DNA of 64,000 bases from Shouchella tritolerans (GTDB lineage Bacteria > Bacillota > Bacilli > Bacillales > Bacillaceae_D). Location: assembly GCF_025770735.1 (NCBI RefSeq), contig NZ_JAODPB010000002.1, forward strand, positions 620,001 to 684,000. The letters are read 5' to 3'. The notes beneath the pieces were generated by a model. The model was not told the DNA's origin. It made no database searches and was given only the letters and a program-made list of their open reading frames with translations. Below, in pieces: positions 8,320-16,342 of this stretch. Numbering within the stretch: position 1 is the stretch's first letter; every line of letters begins with the position of its first letter. The translations under genes were made by a program, and so were the position numbers.

Positions 8320-8348
8320 TTTTATCGTAACCAAAGAGGCAAAGTCAA
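8319..8348 (-). promoter_or_regulatory. Promoter of the TetR-GNAT operon
   Basis: Minus strand: -35 TTGACT, 18-bp spacer, -10 TAAAAT. The operator palindrome begins at the last base of the -10. Confidence 0.7.
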
Positions 8349-8358
8349 TTCGTCTACA

Positions 8359-8387
8359 TTGAAACGGCTGACTACCTTCGCTACAAT
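8359..8387 (+). promoter_or_regulatory. SigA-type promoter of the luciferase-like gene
   Basis: -35 TTGAAA, 17-bp spacer, -10 TACAAT, 36 bp before the start at 8424. It does not overlap the TetR operator, whose near edge is 40 bp away. Confidence 0.75.
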
Positions 8388-8423
8388 AAAGGCGAAGCGC
8401 ACATATAGAAAAGAGGGCTTATA

Positions 8424-9422
8424 ATGGAAACGAGTGTGACATTATCGGTTTTAAACTTGGCTCCCGTCCGTGAAGGAATGGGCGTGAGCGACGCACTAAG
8501 GCAATCAATTAAATTAGCCCAAAAAGTAGAAGAATTCGGCTACCGCCGATTCTGGGTCGCAGAGCACCATAACATGCCAGGAATTGCAAGTTCTGCTACC
8601 GCTGTGCTTATTGGGCAAATTGCAGGAGCCACGAAAACAATTCGTGTCGGTTCTGGGGGGATCATGCTTCCAAACCATGCCCCACTAACGATTGCAGAAC
8701 AATTTGGAACGTTAAACGCCCTTTACCCCGGGCGCATTGACTTAGGCCTTGGGCGTGCGCCAGGAACCGACCAGCTAACGGCCCATGCGCTTAGACGCCA
8801 TGGCCAAGATGCGAATGACTTTCCTGAGCTTGTAGAAGAATTGCAAAATTATTTCCAACCAGAAAGCGCGACCAAACGTGTCCGTGCCTATCCAGGAGAA
8901 GGGGAAAACATTCCTATTTGGCTTCTCGGTTCCAGTGGGTTTAGTGCCAGGCTTGCAGGTGAAATGGGGTTGCCGTTCGCGTTTGCTGGCCACTTCGCCC
9001 CTCAACATATGATGCCAGCGTTAATGGTATATAAAGAGTCCTTTAAACCTTCTGCTGTGTTGGCCGAACCATACAGCATGGTGGCGGTTAACGCGATTGT
9101 TGCGGAAACAGCCAAAGAGGCAGAAGTGCTTGCTTCGAGTCTTTACCAGCAGTTTTTGGCGATGATCCGCAACCGGCCAGGCAAACTGAAACCTGCTGTA
9201 GAAAATATGGATGACGTATGGACACCTTACGAAAAGCAAATGGTGATGGAACAATTAGGTGGCTCTTTCATTGGTACAGCCGCTGATGTTCACGACCGAT
9301 TGCTTCGATTTGCCGAAAAAACAGAAACAAACGAGTTCATGTTGCATACCACTATTTACGATGAGCAGAAACAATATGAATCGTTTCGCCTCCTTGCTGA
9401 GCAATTTGGGCTCCTTTCCTAA
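8424..9422 (+). CDS. LLM-class flavin-dependent oxidoreductase
   Basis: Bacterial-luciferase-like monooxygenase of 332 residues (F420/FMN TIM-barrel family) in the subgroup with the [16 protein letters not shown] signature near residue 40. Such enzymes use reduced flavin and oxygen or F420; the substrate is not predictable. [12 protein letters not shown] and [15 protein letters not shown] are conserved flavin-pocket segments. The start has AAGAGGG upstream and a good promoter at 8359. A second member of the same subgroup lies at 10640, with the SpoIIS pair between them. Confidence 0.9.
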   Translation: METSVTLSVLNLAPVREGMGVSDALRQSIKLAQKVEEFGYRRFWVAEHHNMPGIASSATAVLIGQIAGATKTIRVGSGGIMLPNHAPLTIAEQFGTLNALYPGRIDLGLGRAPGTDQLTAHALRRHGQDANDFPELVEELQNYFQPESATKRVRAYPGEGENIPIWLLGSSGFSARLAGEMGLPFAFAGHFAPQHMMPALMVYKESFKPSAVLAEPYSMVAVNAIVAETAKEAEVLASSLYQQFLAMIRNRPGKLKPAVENMDDVWTPYEKQMVMEQLGGSFIGTAADVHDRLLRFAEKTETNEFMLHTTIYDEQKQYESFRLLAEQFGLLS

Positions 9423-9434
9423 ATATCGTTATTG

Positions 9435-9468
9435 AAAAAGCTTGATCGAAAAGGTCAAGCTTTTTTTG
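9435..9468 (+). terminator. Terminator after the luciferase-like gene
   Basis: AAGCTTGA...TCAAGCTT stem followed by seven T residues. Confidence 0.85.
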
Positions 9469-9499
9469 TATGCAAATTCATGTTGGGAAATATTTCTAT

Positions 9500-9529
9500 T
9501 TGTCCAGTTGCTGTCATAGACTTTATAAC
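9500..9529 (+). promoter_or_regulatory. Candidate promoter of spoIISA
   Basis: -35 TTGTCC, 18-bp spacer, -10 TATAAC, 26 bp before the spoIISA start. The -35 is weak. Confidence 0.45.
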
Positions 9530-9555
9530 AGCATGCAAAAATAGGGGGTGAACAC

Positions 9556-10308
9556 ATGCTTCTACTGTACCAATTACTTGTGTGGTTGACCGTATTAGGG
9601 CTAGGGCTATATGTATTTGCGTCTTGGCGGTGGGAAGAGGAGACAAAAAAACGGCTGCCAATCATACGAAGATTATGGTACGCATGGTTTGTCGCTGGAG
9701 CAGCATTCACATGGACGTTTTACCCAGAAAGTATTTTTACTCAGTGGAATCACTATCTGATTATTGCTTTGCTTTTCGTTGTTGTCGACGCCTTTGTTTT
9801 TTTGAGCGCTTACGTGCAACGAATTGGTTCCAATATGTTTACAATCGATACCGGTCAACTGATTGAAGCAAACGACCAAGTGCTCAAAGCGCAACAAGAC
9901 AGGCTAAAAGCTTTTTTTCGTTTACTAAAAAGTGACTCGATTAACGTCTATTACGGAGGGCAGCGTGCATATATTACCGGTGTGAGAGAAATTCTAGCAA
10001 GGTTTGCCGACAAGACTGAAATCCAAGCAAGCGTCTTTCCCTTCATGACACAAGGCGATAAAGACCATTTGCTTGTGCATTTCAAAGATCGCACGACGGT
10101 AAGAGCGACATTGGAAAGACAGGATGTCTACTACGGAGAAAAAGATAAACTTGTTTTCATTCCTGTGATTTTACAAGGTGAGAACCATGTCATTAAACTG
10201 TCCTCTGAAGAGCGGCTTACCGAATTCGATGCACTCTTGTTTGCCTCACTTGTGGCCATCTATGATCTCTTGTCTCAAGGTGGGGATGAAGATCCGTCTG
10301 AAGAATGA
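9556..10308 (+). CDS. spoIISA: SpoIISA-family membrane toxin
   Basis: Toxin of the SpoIIS module, 250 residues, close to the 248 of B. subtilis SpoIISA. Three N-terminal transmembrane segments (about residues 3-22, 40-57 and 67-86) precede a cytosolic GAF-like domain (about 95-240). Segments such as LVWLTVLGLGLYVFASWRWE, DAFVFLSAYVQRI, INVYYGG and TEFDALLFASLVAIYDLL align with what I recall of the B. subtilis protein. SpoIISA damages the cytoplasmic membrane and kills sporulating cells when not neutralised. GGGGGTGA precedes the ATG. The antitoxin gene follows at 10395. Confidence 0.93.
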   Translation: MLLLYQLLVWLTVLGLGLYVFASWRWEEETKKRLPIIRRLWYAWFVAGAAFTWTFYPESIFTQWNHYLIIALLFVVVDAFVFLSAYVQRIGSNMFTIDTGQLIEANDQVLKAQQDRLKAFFRLLKSDSINVYYGGQRAYITGVREILARFADKTEIQASVFPFMTQGDKDHLLVHFKDRTTVRATLERQDVYYGEKDKLVFIPVILQGENHVIKLSSEERLTEFDALLFASLVAIYDLLSQGGDEDPSEE

Positions 10309-10394
10309 TTGGGAAAAATAGGCATAGCCATTCTCACCGATGAAAGCATGCAGGAATAGTCTATCTTATAATGAGTTGAGTGGGTGAAGGGTTG

Positions 10395-10541
10395 ATGAAG
10401 AAAACGACAAAGAAGTCAACTAACAGTGTGCTTCCTGCGTTTGCTACCTCTCCGTATACGGCTGATTTGCAAAAAAAGAACAAAGAAGCGATTCAGCTTT
10501 TTAAGAAATGGAACTCAGGCAAAAAACGGAAAGCGCGCTAA
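10395..10541 (+). CDS. spoIISB: SpoIISB-family antitoxin, 48 residues
   Basis: A 48-codon gene: basic, ATG at 10395, TAA at 10539-10541. The central SVLPAFATSPYTADLQKKNK corresponds to the TTSVASYQVSPHTARIFKEN region of B. subtilis SpoIISB as I recall it, the part that binds the SpoIISA cytosolic domain. GGTGAAGGG supplies a ribosome binding site. It is preceded by an 86-bp gap with TATAAT at 10367-10372, so a private promoter is possible, as in B. subtilis, but no clear -35 is seen. A terminator overlaps its stop codon. The protein is shorter than the 56-residue B. subtilis form at the N-terminus. Confidence 0.88.
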   Translation: MKKTTKKSTNSVLPAFATSPYTADLQKKNKEAIQLFKKWNSGKKRKAR

Positions 10542-10571
10542 GCAGAATGGGCTCGTCCATTCTGCTTTTTT
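10541..10571 (+). terminator. Terminator after spoIISB
   Basis: AGCAGAATGG...CCATTCTGCT perfect 10-bp stem followed by T-run; it begins at the last base of the spoIISB stop codon. Confidence 0.88.
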
Positions 10572-10639
10572 GTGTTTAAGTTGCTAATTCCTGCAAAATT
10601 CGATACGGTAAAGGAAGACTAAATGAAAGAAGGATTCTT

Positions 10640-11644
10640 GTGATAAAACTTAGTGTGCTAGACCAAGTTCCTCGCTCCAGTGAGACAACAAATGAATTTG
10701 CCTTAAAGGAAACGGCCGACTTGGCTCAAGCAGCTGAAAGCATGGGGTATTCCCGTTACTGGGTGGCCGAACACCACGATTTGCATGGCTTGCTTTCGCC
10801 AAGCCCAGAAATTTTACTGGCCTACATCGGCGCTAAAACCAACTCTATCCGCTTAGGAGCTGGCGCGATCCTGCTTCCTTATTATGCCCCTTTTAAAGTC
10901 GCAGAGTCTTTTCACATGCTTGCCAACCTTCTTCCAGGGCGGATCGATCTTGGCTTGGGCCGGTCCCCAGGAGGTTCGGCAGAAGCAGCGGAAGCCCTTT
11001 CTGGCAACTTTATTGAACGCATTCATACAATGGATGAGCGTATGGCAGAGCTGATGCATTTTCTCAACCGGGATTTTCCAGAAGGGCATAAATACGCCTC
11101 TTTACAAGCTGAACCTCTTCCTTATGAACCGCCGACTGTGTATATGCTTGGAACGTCTAAGAAAAGCGCTGCCTTAGCGGCTAAACATAACCTCCATTAT
11201 GTTTATGGTCATTTTATGGATGATCAAAACGGCCAAGATGTCATTGCCCACTATCGGAAGCGTGCGAATCGGGCTACGAAACCGATTGTTTGTGTGTTTG
11301 TTCTATGCGCGGAATCCAACGAAAAAGCGAGGCGGCTTTACCGTTCTGTGAGGCTGTGGCAAACGGCCAATCAACAAGGGAGGATGATGGCCGCTATTCC
11401 GCCTGAAGCGGAAACGGCTTATTTTCTTTCCCAGTTGAACGAAGAAGAGCGCGCTGCTGTAATGGACGTGCCATCAACCGCAATTGTAGGCGACAAACAG
11501 CATGTGAAAGAACGTCTTGATGCCATTGCTAGCGAGCTTAATGTCGATGAGTTGATGGTGTTGACGCATGCGCCAGAGCTTAGCGATCGCCTCCATTCAT
11601 ACCGGCTATTGGCTGAAATTTACCCACAACTTGTTTCTTTGTAG
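10640..11644 (+). CDS. LLM-class flavin-dependent oxidoreductase, second copy
   Basis: Luciferase-like monooxygenase of 334 residues with the same landmarks as the 8424 gene: SRYWVAEHHD near residue 40, GAGAILLPYYAPFKVAE and [17 protein letters not shown] at 10640 follows GAAAGAAGGA. The shared signatures suggest an old duplication, but the two are clearly diverged and each has its own terminator, so they are separate units. The substrate is unknown. Confidence 0.9.
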   Translation: MIKLSVLDQVPRSSETTNEFALKETADLAQAAESMGYSRYWVAEHHDLHGLLSPSPEILLAYIGAKTNSIRLGAGAILLPYYAPFKVAESFHMLANLLPGRIDLGLGRSPGGSAEAAEALSGNFIERIHTMDERMAELMHFLNRDFPEGHKYASLQAEPLPYEPPTVYMLGTSKKSAALAAKHNLHYVYGHFMDDQNGQDVIAHYRKRANRATKPIVCVFVLCAESNEKARRLYRSVRLWQTANQQGRMMAAIPPEAETAYFLSQLNEEERAAVMDVPSTAIVGDKQHVKERLDAIASELNVDELMVLTHAPELSDRLHSYRLLAEIYPQLVSL

Positions 11645-11655
11645 TCTCCCCTATA

Positions 11656-11686
11656 GCGCTGCCCGTGTTTCTGGCGGCGCTTTTTC
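11656..11686 (+). terminator. Terminator after the second luciferase-like gene
   Basis: GCGCTGCC...GGCGGCGC stem (one G-T pair) followed by TTTTTC. Confidence 0.8.
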
Positions 11687-11762
11687 TCTTCTTCAAAAGT
11701 AGGCACCAATCCAAATTCACGACATACGTTGGAATAAACGGCAGCGCAAATGAGGTGGTTAG

Positions 11763-12689
11763 ATGGAAGTGTACCGCCATATCCATGAACTTATCGGTTC
11801 AACGCCCATGCTTGAGCTGACGGCCTTTCCGCTCCCACGCCGTGTGCGTTTATTTGCGAAATTGGAGTATACCAATCCTGGAGGAAGCATTAAAGACCGT
11901 TTAGGCGTCAAACTCCTCAAGGAAGCAATCGCCACAGGGAAAATCACAGCAAAGGGCACGTTAATTGAGCCAACGGCTGGAAATACAGGGATTGCCCTTG
12001 CTCTCGCAGCCATTGGCACGGATGTAAAGGTCATTTGTGTCGTCCCAAAGGCATTTAGCGTCGAAAAGCAGCAGTTGATGCGCGCACTCGGAGCTGTCAT
12101 CGTCCATACACCGAGTGAACATGGCATGAAGGGGGCAATTGCCAAAGCAAAAGCATTAGAACAAGAGCTTGATGATGCTTATTGTCCGCAGCAGTTCAGC
12201 AATAAAGCGAATCCACTCGCTTATTATGAGTCGCTCGGACCAGAAATTGTTCACCAGCTTGACGGAAAAGTTGATGTTTTTGTTGCGGGCGCCGGAACAG
12301 GAGGGACGTTTTCAGGAACAGCCGCTTATTTAAAGGAAGTTATCCCTGGCATCCGCACTGTTGTTGTTGAACCAGAGGGCTCGATTTTAAATGGCGGGAA
12401 GCCAGGTCCGCACCGGACTGAAGGGATTGGGATGGAATTCGTTCCAGACTTTGTAAACAAGTCTTTGTTTGAAGCCATTTATACGATCTCGGACAGCCAA
12501 GCGTTCAAGCGGACACGGGAACTTGCTGAACGTCAAGGTGTGCTTGTCGGCAGTTCTTCTGGTGCTGCTCTTGAAGCTGCCCTACAAGAGGCAAAAATCG
12601 CTGACGAGTGTGCCTGCATCGTCACTGTCTTTCCTGATGGGGCGGAACGGTATATGAGCAAAGGCATTTATGAGGAGGAACCTTTGTGA
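11763..12689 (+). CDS. mccA: O-acetylserine-dependent cystathionine beta-synthase MccA
   Basis: PLP enzyme of fold type II, 308 residues. MccA (YrhA) condenses homocysteine with O-acetylserine (or serine) to cystathionine, the first step of methionine-to-cysteine reverse transsulfuration. The PLP lysine is in PGGSIKDRLG (about residue 44), the phosphate loop is GAGTGGTFSGTA, and TAGNTGIAL is the substrate loop. The ATG follows GAGGTGG. The MccA assignment rather than CysK rests mainly on the 4-bp overlap with mccB. B. subtilis has mtnN and luxS-linked genes around mccAB; they are absent here. Confidence 0.9.
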   Translation: MEVYRHIHELIGSTPMLELTAFPLPRRVRLFAKLEYTNPGGSIKDRLGVKLLKEAIATGKITAKGTLIEPTAGNTGIALALAAIGTDVKVICVVPKAFSVEKQQLMRALGAVIVHTPSEHGMKGAIAKAKALEQELDDAYCPQQFSNKANPLAYYESLGPEIVHQLDGKVDVFVAGAGTGGTFSGTAAYLKEVIPGIRTVVVEPEGSILNGGKPGPHRTEGIGMEFVPDFVNKSLFEAIYTISDSQAFKRTRELAERQGVLVGSSSGAALEAALQEAKIADECACIVTVFPDGAERYMSKGIYEEEPL

Positions 12690-13822
12690 GGAAAAAGACA
12701 CAGCTTATCCACGGTGGCAGTGGAATGGATGATGAAACTGGAGCAGTCACGCAACCGATCCATCCAGCCAGCACGTTTAAACAAAAAGGAATTGGCAACT
12801 TTCAATATGAGTATGGGCGAACGGGCAACCCGACGCGCCATGCGCTCGAGTCTTTGCTTGCTGATATAGAAAGCGGGACCCATGGGTTTGCCTTTGCCTC
12901 AGGATTAGCTGCGATCACCGCGGTGATGAAGCTTTTTTCGTCCGGTGATCATATCATCGTAACAGATGATGTGTATGGCGGGACATACCGGCTATTTACA
13001 ACTATTTTGCAAAGGGAAGGGATTGCAGCCAGTTTTGTCGATACGGAGGATCAAACAGCCATCGCAAGGGCAAAAACAAGCAAAACGAAAGCGATTTTTA
13101 TCGAAACGCCGACAAATCCATTACTGAAAGTAACGGATATACGGAAACTGGCCAGCTATGCTCAAGCGGAAGAATTACTCCTTATCGTTGATAATACGTT
13201 TGCCACCCCTTATTGGCAAAACCCTCTTGTATTAGGAGCAGATATTGTCGTCCACAGCGCTACGAAATATTTAGGCGGCCATAGTGACGTTGTTGCCGGA
13301 GCGGTAGTCGTAAAAGACGAAAAACTAGCTGAAACGCTCGCTTTTATCCAAAATGCGACAGGCGCTGTTCTTGGACCAACTGACAGTTGGCTATTGATGC
13401 GGGGCATCAAAACGCTTGCGGTAAGAATGGAAGAAATCGAAACGAATGCGCGTATGCTCGTAAAGTTTTTGCTTGGCCACCCAAATGTCAGCCGGATTTA
13501 CTATCCAGGTTTAGTTGAACATCCTGGCCATGCGACGCATGCTTTGCAAGCGAGAGGGTTTGGCGGCATTATTTCCTTTGAGGCTGCGAGTGAAGACATT
13601 GCTAACAATGTGTTAAACAAAACGACCTATTTTACTTTAGCAGAGAGCCTCGGAGCGGTCGAAAGCCTGATTTCATTGCCAGCTAAAATGACCCATGCCT
13701 CGATCCCAGAAGACAGGCGGCGCGCTCTTGGCATTACAAATACACTCGTTCGTTTGTCTATTGGTTTAGAAGACTTTGAAGATCTGGCCGAAGATTTGGA
13801 AATAGGGCTAACGGTTTTTTAA
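12686..13822 (+). CDS. mccB: Cystathionine gamma-lyase / homocysteine gamma-lyase MccB
   Basis: Cys/Met-metabolism PLP enzyme (fold type I) of 378 residues. MccB (YrhB) splits cystathionine to cysteine, 2-oxobutyrate and ammonia. The Schiff-base lysine is in SATKYLGGHSD (about residue 193); other landmarks are YGRTGNPT and ETPTNPLL. It starts with GTG in a GTGA overlap with the mccA stop, with GAGGAGG upstream. Together with mccA it lets the cell make cysteine from homocysteine. Neighbouring family members (cystathionine gamma-synthase MetI) look similar; the pairing with mccA decides. Confidence 0.9.
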   Translation: MRKKTQLIHGGSGMDDETGAVTQPIHPASTFKQKGIGNFQYEYGRTGNPTRHALESLLADIESGTHGFAFASGLAAITAVMKLFSSGDHIIVTDDVYGGTYRLFTTILQREGIAASFVDTEDQTAIARAKTSKTKAIFIETPTNPLLKVTDIRKLASYAQAEELLLIVDNTFATPYWQNPLVLGADIVVHSATKYLGGHSDVVAGAVVVKDEKLAETLAFIQNATGAVLGPTDSWLLMRGIKTLAVRMEEIETNARMLVKFLLGHPNVSRIYYPGLVEHPGHATHALQARGFGGIISFEAASEDIANNVLNKTTYFTLAESLGAVESLISLPAKMTHASIPEDRRRALGITNTLVRLSIGLEDFEDLAEDLEIGLTVF

Positions 13823-13848
13823 ACACGTGCGATACGCGCGTGTTTTTT
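13823..13848 (+). terminator. Terminator after mccAB
   Basis: ACACG-T-GCG...CGC-G-CGTGT stem followed by six T residues, directly after the mccB stop. Confidence 0.85.
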
Positions 13849-14000
13849 AAGTAACTAGGACCATTGTCGCGTCTTAAGGAAGCAAAGATGATAGGAATGG
13901 CAGTGTATATTGTTCAGGTTAACCGCGGAAGACAAGGGGCTAGTGTTCGTAATCGGAGTCGATCAGCCATGAGCAAATGGAAGCAATTTCAAAAAAACAG

Positions 14001-14029
14001 TTGAAAATGAGAATCGTTATCAATATAAT
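14001..14029 (+). promoter_or_regulatory. hmoA promoter with Fur box in the spacer
   Basis: -35 TTGAAA, 17-bp spacer, -10 TATAAT. Positions 14003-14021 read GAAAATGAGAATCGTTATC, matching 16 of 19 bases of the Fur consensus. A Fur-Fe dimer there would cover both promoter elements. Confidence 0.85.
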
Positions 14030-14058
14030 GTAAGTAGATAAGACGAGGAGGGATTTCA

Positions 14059-14397
14059 ATGTTTTTACAAACGAAAACGCTCATTGTGGAAGAAGGGCAT
14101 GGAGACAAAATGGTTGAAAAATTCGCTGCTGACGGAGTAATTGAAGAGCAGCCAGGGTTTATTGAATTACAAGTAATGAAGCAAAAACCACGAAAAGGCC
14201 AAGAAGAGATTTTAGTGCTTATTCGCTGGGAGTCAGAAGAGGCTTGGAAGGCTTGGGAGAAAAGTGATGCCCATTTGGCTGGCCATCGTGCCAATCGCGG
14301 CAAGCCTAAACCAGCGTATATAATTGATTCCAACCAAAAAGTATACAACCAATTAGCAGGCAAATCGTATCGCAAACCTGTTAAACATGAAAGCTAA
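14059..14397 (+). CDS. hmoA: Haem-degrading monooxygenase HmoA (IsdG-like)
   Basis: Cytosolic dimeric alpha/beta-barrel (antibiotic-biosynthesis monooxygenase fold) of 112 residues. HmoA opens the haem ring and frees iron. RWESEEAWKAWEKSDAHLAGH carries the conserved Trp and His of the active site; the N-terminal MFLQTKTLIVEEGH matches B. subtilis HmoA (YetG) as I recall it. GAGGAGGG precedes the ATG. A Fur box sits in its promoter and a terminator follows, so it is a one-gene iron-regulated unit next to the petrobactin operon. Confidence 0.92.
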   Translation: MFLQTKTLIVEEGHGDKMVEKFAADGVIEEQPGFIELQVMKQKPRKGQEEILVLIRWESEEAWKAWEKSDAHLAGHRANRGKPKPAYIIDSNQKVYNQLAGKSYRKPVKHES

Positions 14398-14451
14398 TGG
14401 GCTACTAGAAGATGAAAAAAGGAGTCGATTAACCGGTTGTTGTACAAGTAT

Positions 14452-14473
14452 AACGGGGAAACCCGTTTTTTTC
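14452..14473 (+). terminator. Terminator after hmoA
   Basis: AACGGG-GAAA-CCCGTT followed by T-run; it separates hmoA from the asb operon. Confidence 0.82.
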
Positions 14474-14481
14474 AACTCAAT

Positions 14482-14496
14482 TGAGAATAAATCTCA
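14482..14496 (+). promoter_or_regulatory. Fur box before asbA
   Basis: TGAGAAT-A-AATCTCA matches the Fur 7-1-7 inverted repeat (TGATAAT-N-ATTATCA) at 11 of 14 arm positions by direct comparison. It lies 26 bp before the asbA start. The matching promoter hexamers are not clear. Confidence 0.65.
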
Positions 14497-14521
14497 TTGG
14501 ATTTCCAGAAGGGATGAAAAC

Positions 14522-16342
14522 ATGGCTCCATCAACGAAGCATATTGCCGAAAGTGCGTCATTTCAAGCGTTTGTAAACGGCTTTATTCGCGAAACGGGGA
14601 CAGGGTGCATGAGGCCATTAACGAGCGTGGATGAGGTCGAATTACAACAAAAGATGCACGGCCCTTTCATTATGGAACTACATTTGCCAAAGCAAAAAAC
14701 CACGTTATGGATCGATCTGCTTTACAGATCCCTTGTCGGCCGCCACACGTTTGGGGATGTTTTCCAGGTTAAGCAAGGTGGGAAGTGGCAACTAGAAGAG
14801 CCTTTTTCAGCAATGATTTTGCTTGTACAAGAGCTGCATGCACAAACAAAATCAAACCCGGAAAAGCGAAGCTCTTGTTTTGGAGAATGCTTATTGCGCA
14901 TGATTGATAGTCTTCAAACGATGGAATCCTATATTGAAGCGCGGCAAAAAGATGGGGAAAAACTATACGAAAGTAAACAACGTTTTATTGATTCGGAACA
15001 GTCGCTCTTATATGGACATTGGCTCCATCCCACGCCGAAAAGCAGGCAAGGCATGGCTTACTGGCAACATTCATTATATGCACCAGAGCTAAAAGGGCGG
15101 TTTCAACTCCATTATTTTCTTATCCACCATGACCTTGTTGAACACGGCTCGTTGTTTGAGCACAGTGCCTGTGAATTGGTGGCACAAGACGTTGGCGCTG
15201 CTACATTTCTAAATGAAGGCAATAAAAAATGGATCGTTTTTCCGATGCATCCGCTACAAGCGCAATACTTGCTAAAGCAAACTCCTGTTATAAACGTGAT
15301 GGAGCAAGGGTTGATAAAAGACATAGGACCAGCGGGAAAGCTTTTTAGCGCGACCTCTTCAATACGAACGGTTATAAGTGAATCAGGAAAATGGATGTAT
15401 AAGTTTTCGATTCCAGTAAAAGTCACCAACTCACTCCGATTGAATCGGCGTCATGAACTCCAGGCAGGAATGTTGGTAGCAACGTTGCTGCACCATTCGG
15501 AGACGATCCAGATGTACAAGGGATTCCACATGATCAGGGATCCAGCTTATATGACGGTACGTTTTCCTGGAATGGAAGAAAGTGGGTTCGAAACGATCGT
15601 TCGAGAAAATCCCTTTCAAGATGGCGGTGTTGGCGTCACTTCTATTGCTGCTCTTACACAAGATCCATTGCCTGGCTATCGCTCAAAGCTTGCAGGCTTA
15701 ATTCAAACAATCGCTGTGCGCGAATGCCTGCCAGTCTCCACAGTTAGCCTTAATTGGTTTAAACAATATATTGACATAGCTGTTCGCCCACTTATCCATT
15801 TGTACGACGAACTTGGTTTGGCACTTGAAGCACACCAGCAAAATAGCCTAATCAACATTTATAACGGCTATCCGAGCGCTTTTTATTACCGTGACAATCA
15901 AGGCTATTACTTGGCAAATTCTTATAAGGACACTCTGTTGGCAAAAGAGCCTAAATTAAAGGAAGCCCATGGTCTGTTTTACAACGATGCCCTTATTGAC
16001 GATCGCTTTGCTTATTACTTGGTCTTAAACCAAGTGTTTTCATTAATCTGCCGTTTTGGCGTTGACAGTCTCCAGGAAGAAGCGGTTTTGCTGGGCGTGT
16101 TGCGGTCAGCGCTTACTGAAATGGAGGTTACTTTGATTGGCGCAGGCAAGCGCTTTGTACAAGGCTTACTGGGAAACGAAGAGCTCGCTTGCAAAGCAAA
16201 TTTACTTACGCGTTTCCATGATGTCGATGAACTAGCCGAAGAGTTAGAACAAGCGGTATATACCTCAATAAAAAACCCATTTAATAGAACGGGAAAAAAA
16301 GAAGGTGTCGCTTATGCACATGCAGGCAGCTCCATGTTCTAA
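14522..16342 (+). CDS. asbA: Petrobactin synthetase AsbA (IucA/IucC-type NIS synthetase)
   Basis: NRPS-independent siderophore synthetase of about 606 residues. AsbA-type enzymes condense spermidine with citrate using ATP. Family landmarks include HPTPKSRQGM (nucleotide-binding motif), FPMHPLQAQY, SATSSIRTV, FSIPVKVTNSLR and ALEAHQQN near the C-terminal third. ATG at 14522 follows AGAAGGG; the frame is open back to 14387, but that stretch contains the terminator and Fur box. It overlaps asbB by 29 bp. Assignment rests on the gene order asbABCDEF, which matches the petrobactin cluster of the B. cereus group in order and approximate lengths. Confidence 0.92.
   Translation: MAPSTKHIAESASFQAFVNGFIRETGTGCMRPLTSVDEVELQQKMHGPFIMELHLPKQKTTLWIDLLYRSLVGRHTFGDVFQVKQGGKWQLEEPFSAMILLVQELHAQTKSNPEKRSSCFGECLLRMIDSLQTMESYIEARQKDGEKLYESKQRFIDSEQSLLYGHWLHPTPKSRQGMAYWQHSLYAPELKGRFQLHYFLIHHDLVEHGSLFEHSACELVAQDVGAATFLNEGNKKWIVFPMHPLQAQYLLKQTPVINVMEQGLIKDIGPAGKLFSATSSIRTVISESGKWMYKFSIPVKVTNSLRLNRRHELQAGMLVATLLHHSETIQMYKGFHMIRDPAYMTVRFPGMEESGFETIVRENPFQDGGVGVTSIAALTQDPLPGYRSKLAGLIQTIAVRECLPVSTVSLNWFKQYIDIAVRPLIHLYDELGLALEAHQQNSLINIYNGYPSAFYYRDNQGYYLANSYKDTLLAKEPKLKEAHGLFYNDALIDDRFAYYLVLNQVFSLICRFGVDSLQEEAVLLGVLRSALTEMEVTLIGAGKRFVQGLLGNEELACKANLLTRFHDVDELAEELEQAVYTSIKNPFNRTGKKEGVAYAHAGSSMF

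Noticed and set aside
10309-10394. Separate spoIISB promoter
   Set aside because: TATAAT is present at 10367 but no acceptable -35 lies at 16-18 bp; left as a remark only.
11700-11762. Possible CymR or other sulfur-regulator site before mccA
   Set aside because: A partial ATTC...GGAAT symmetry is present but does not match a full known operator convincingly.
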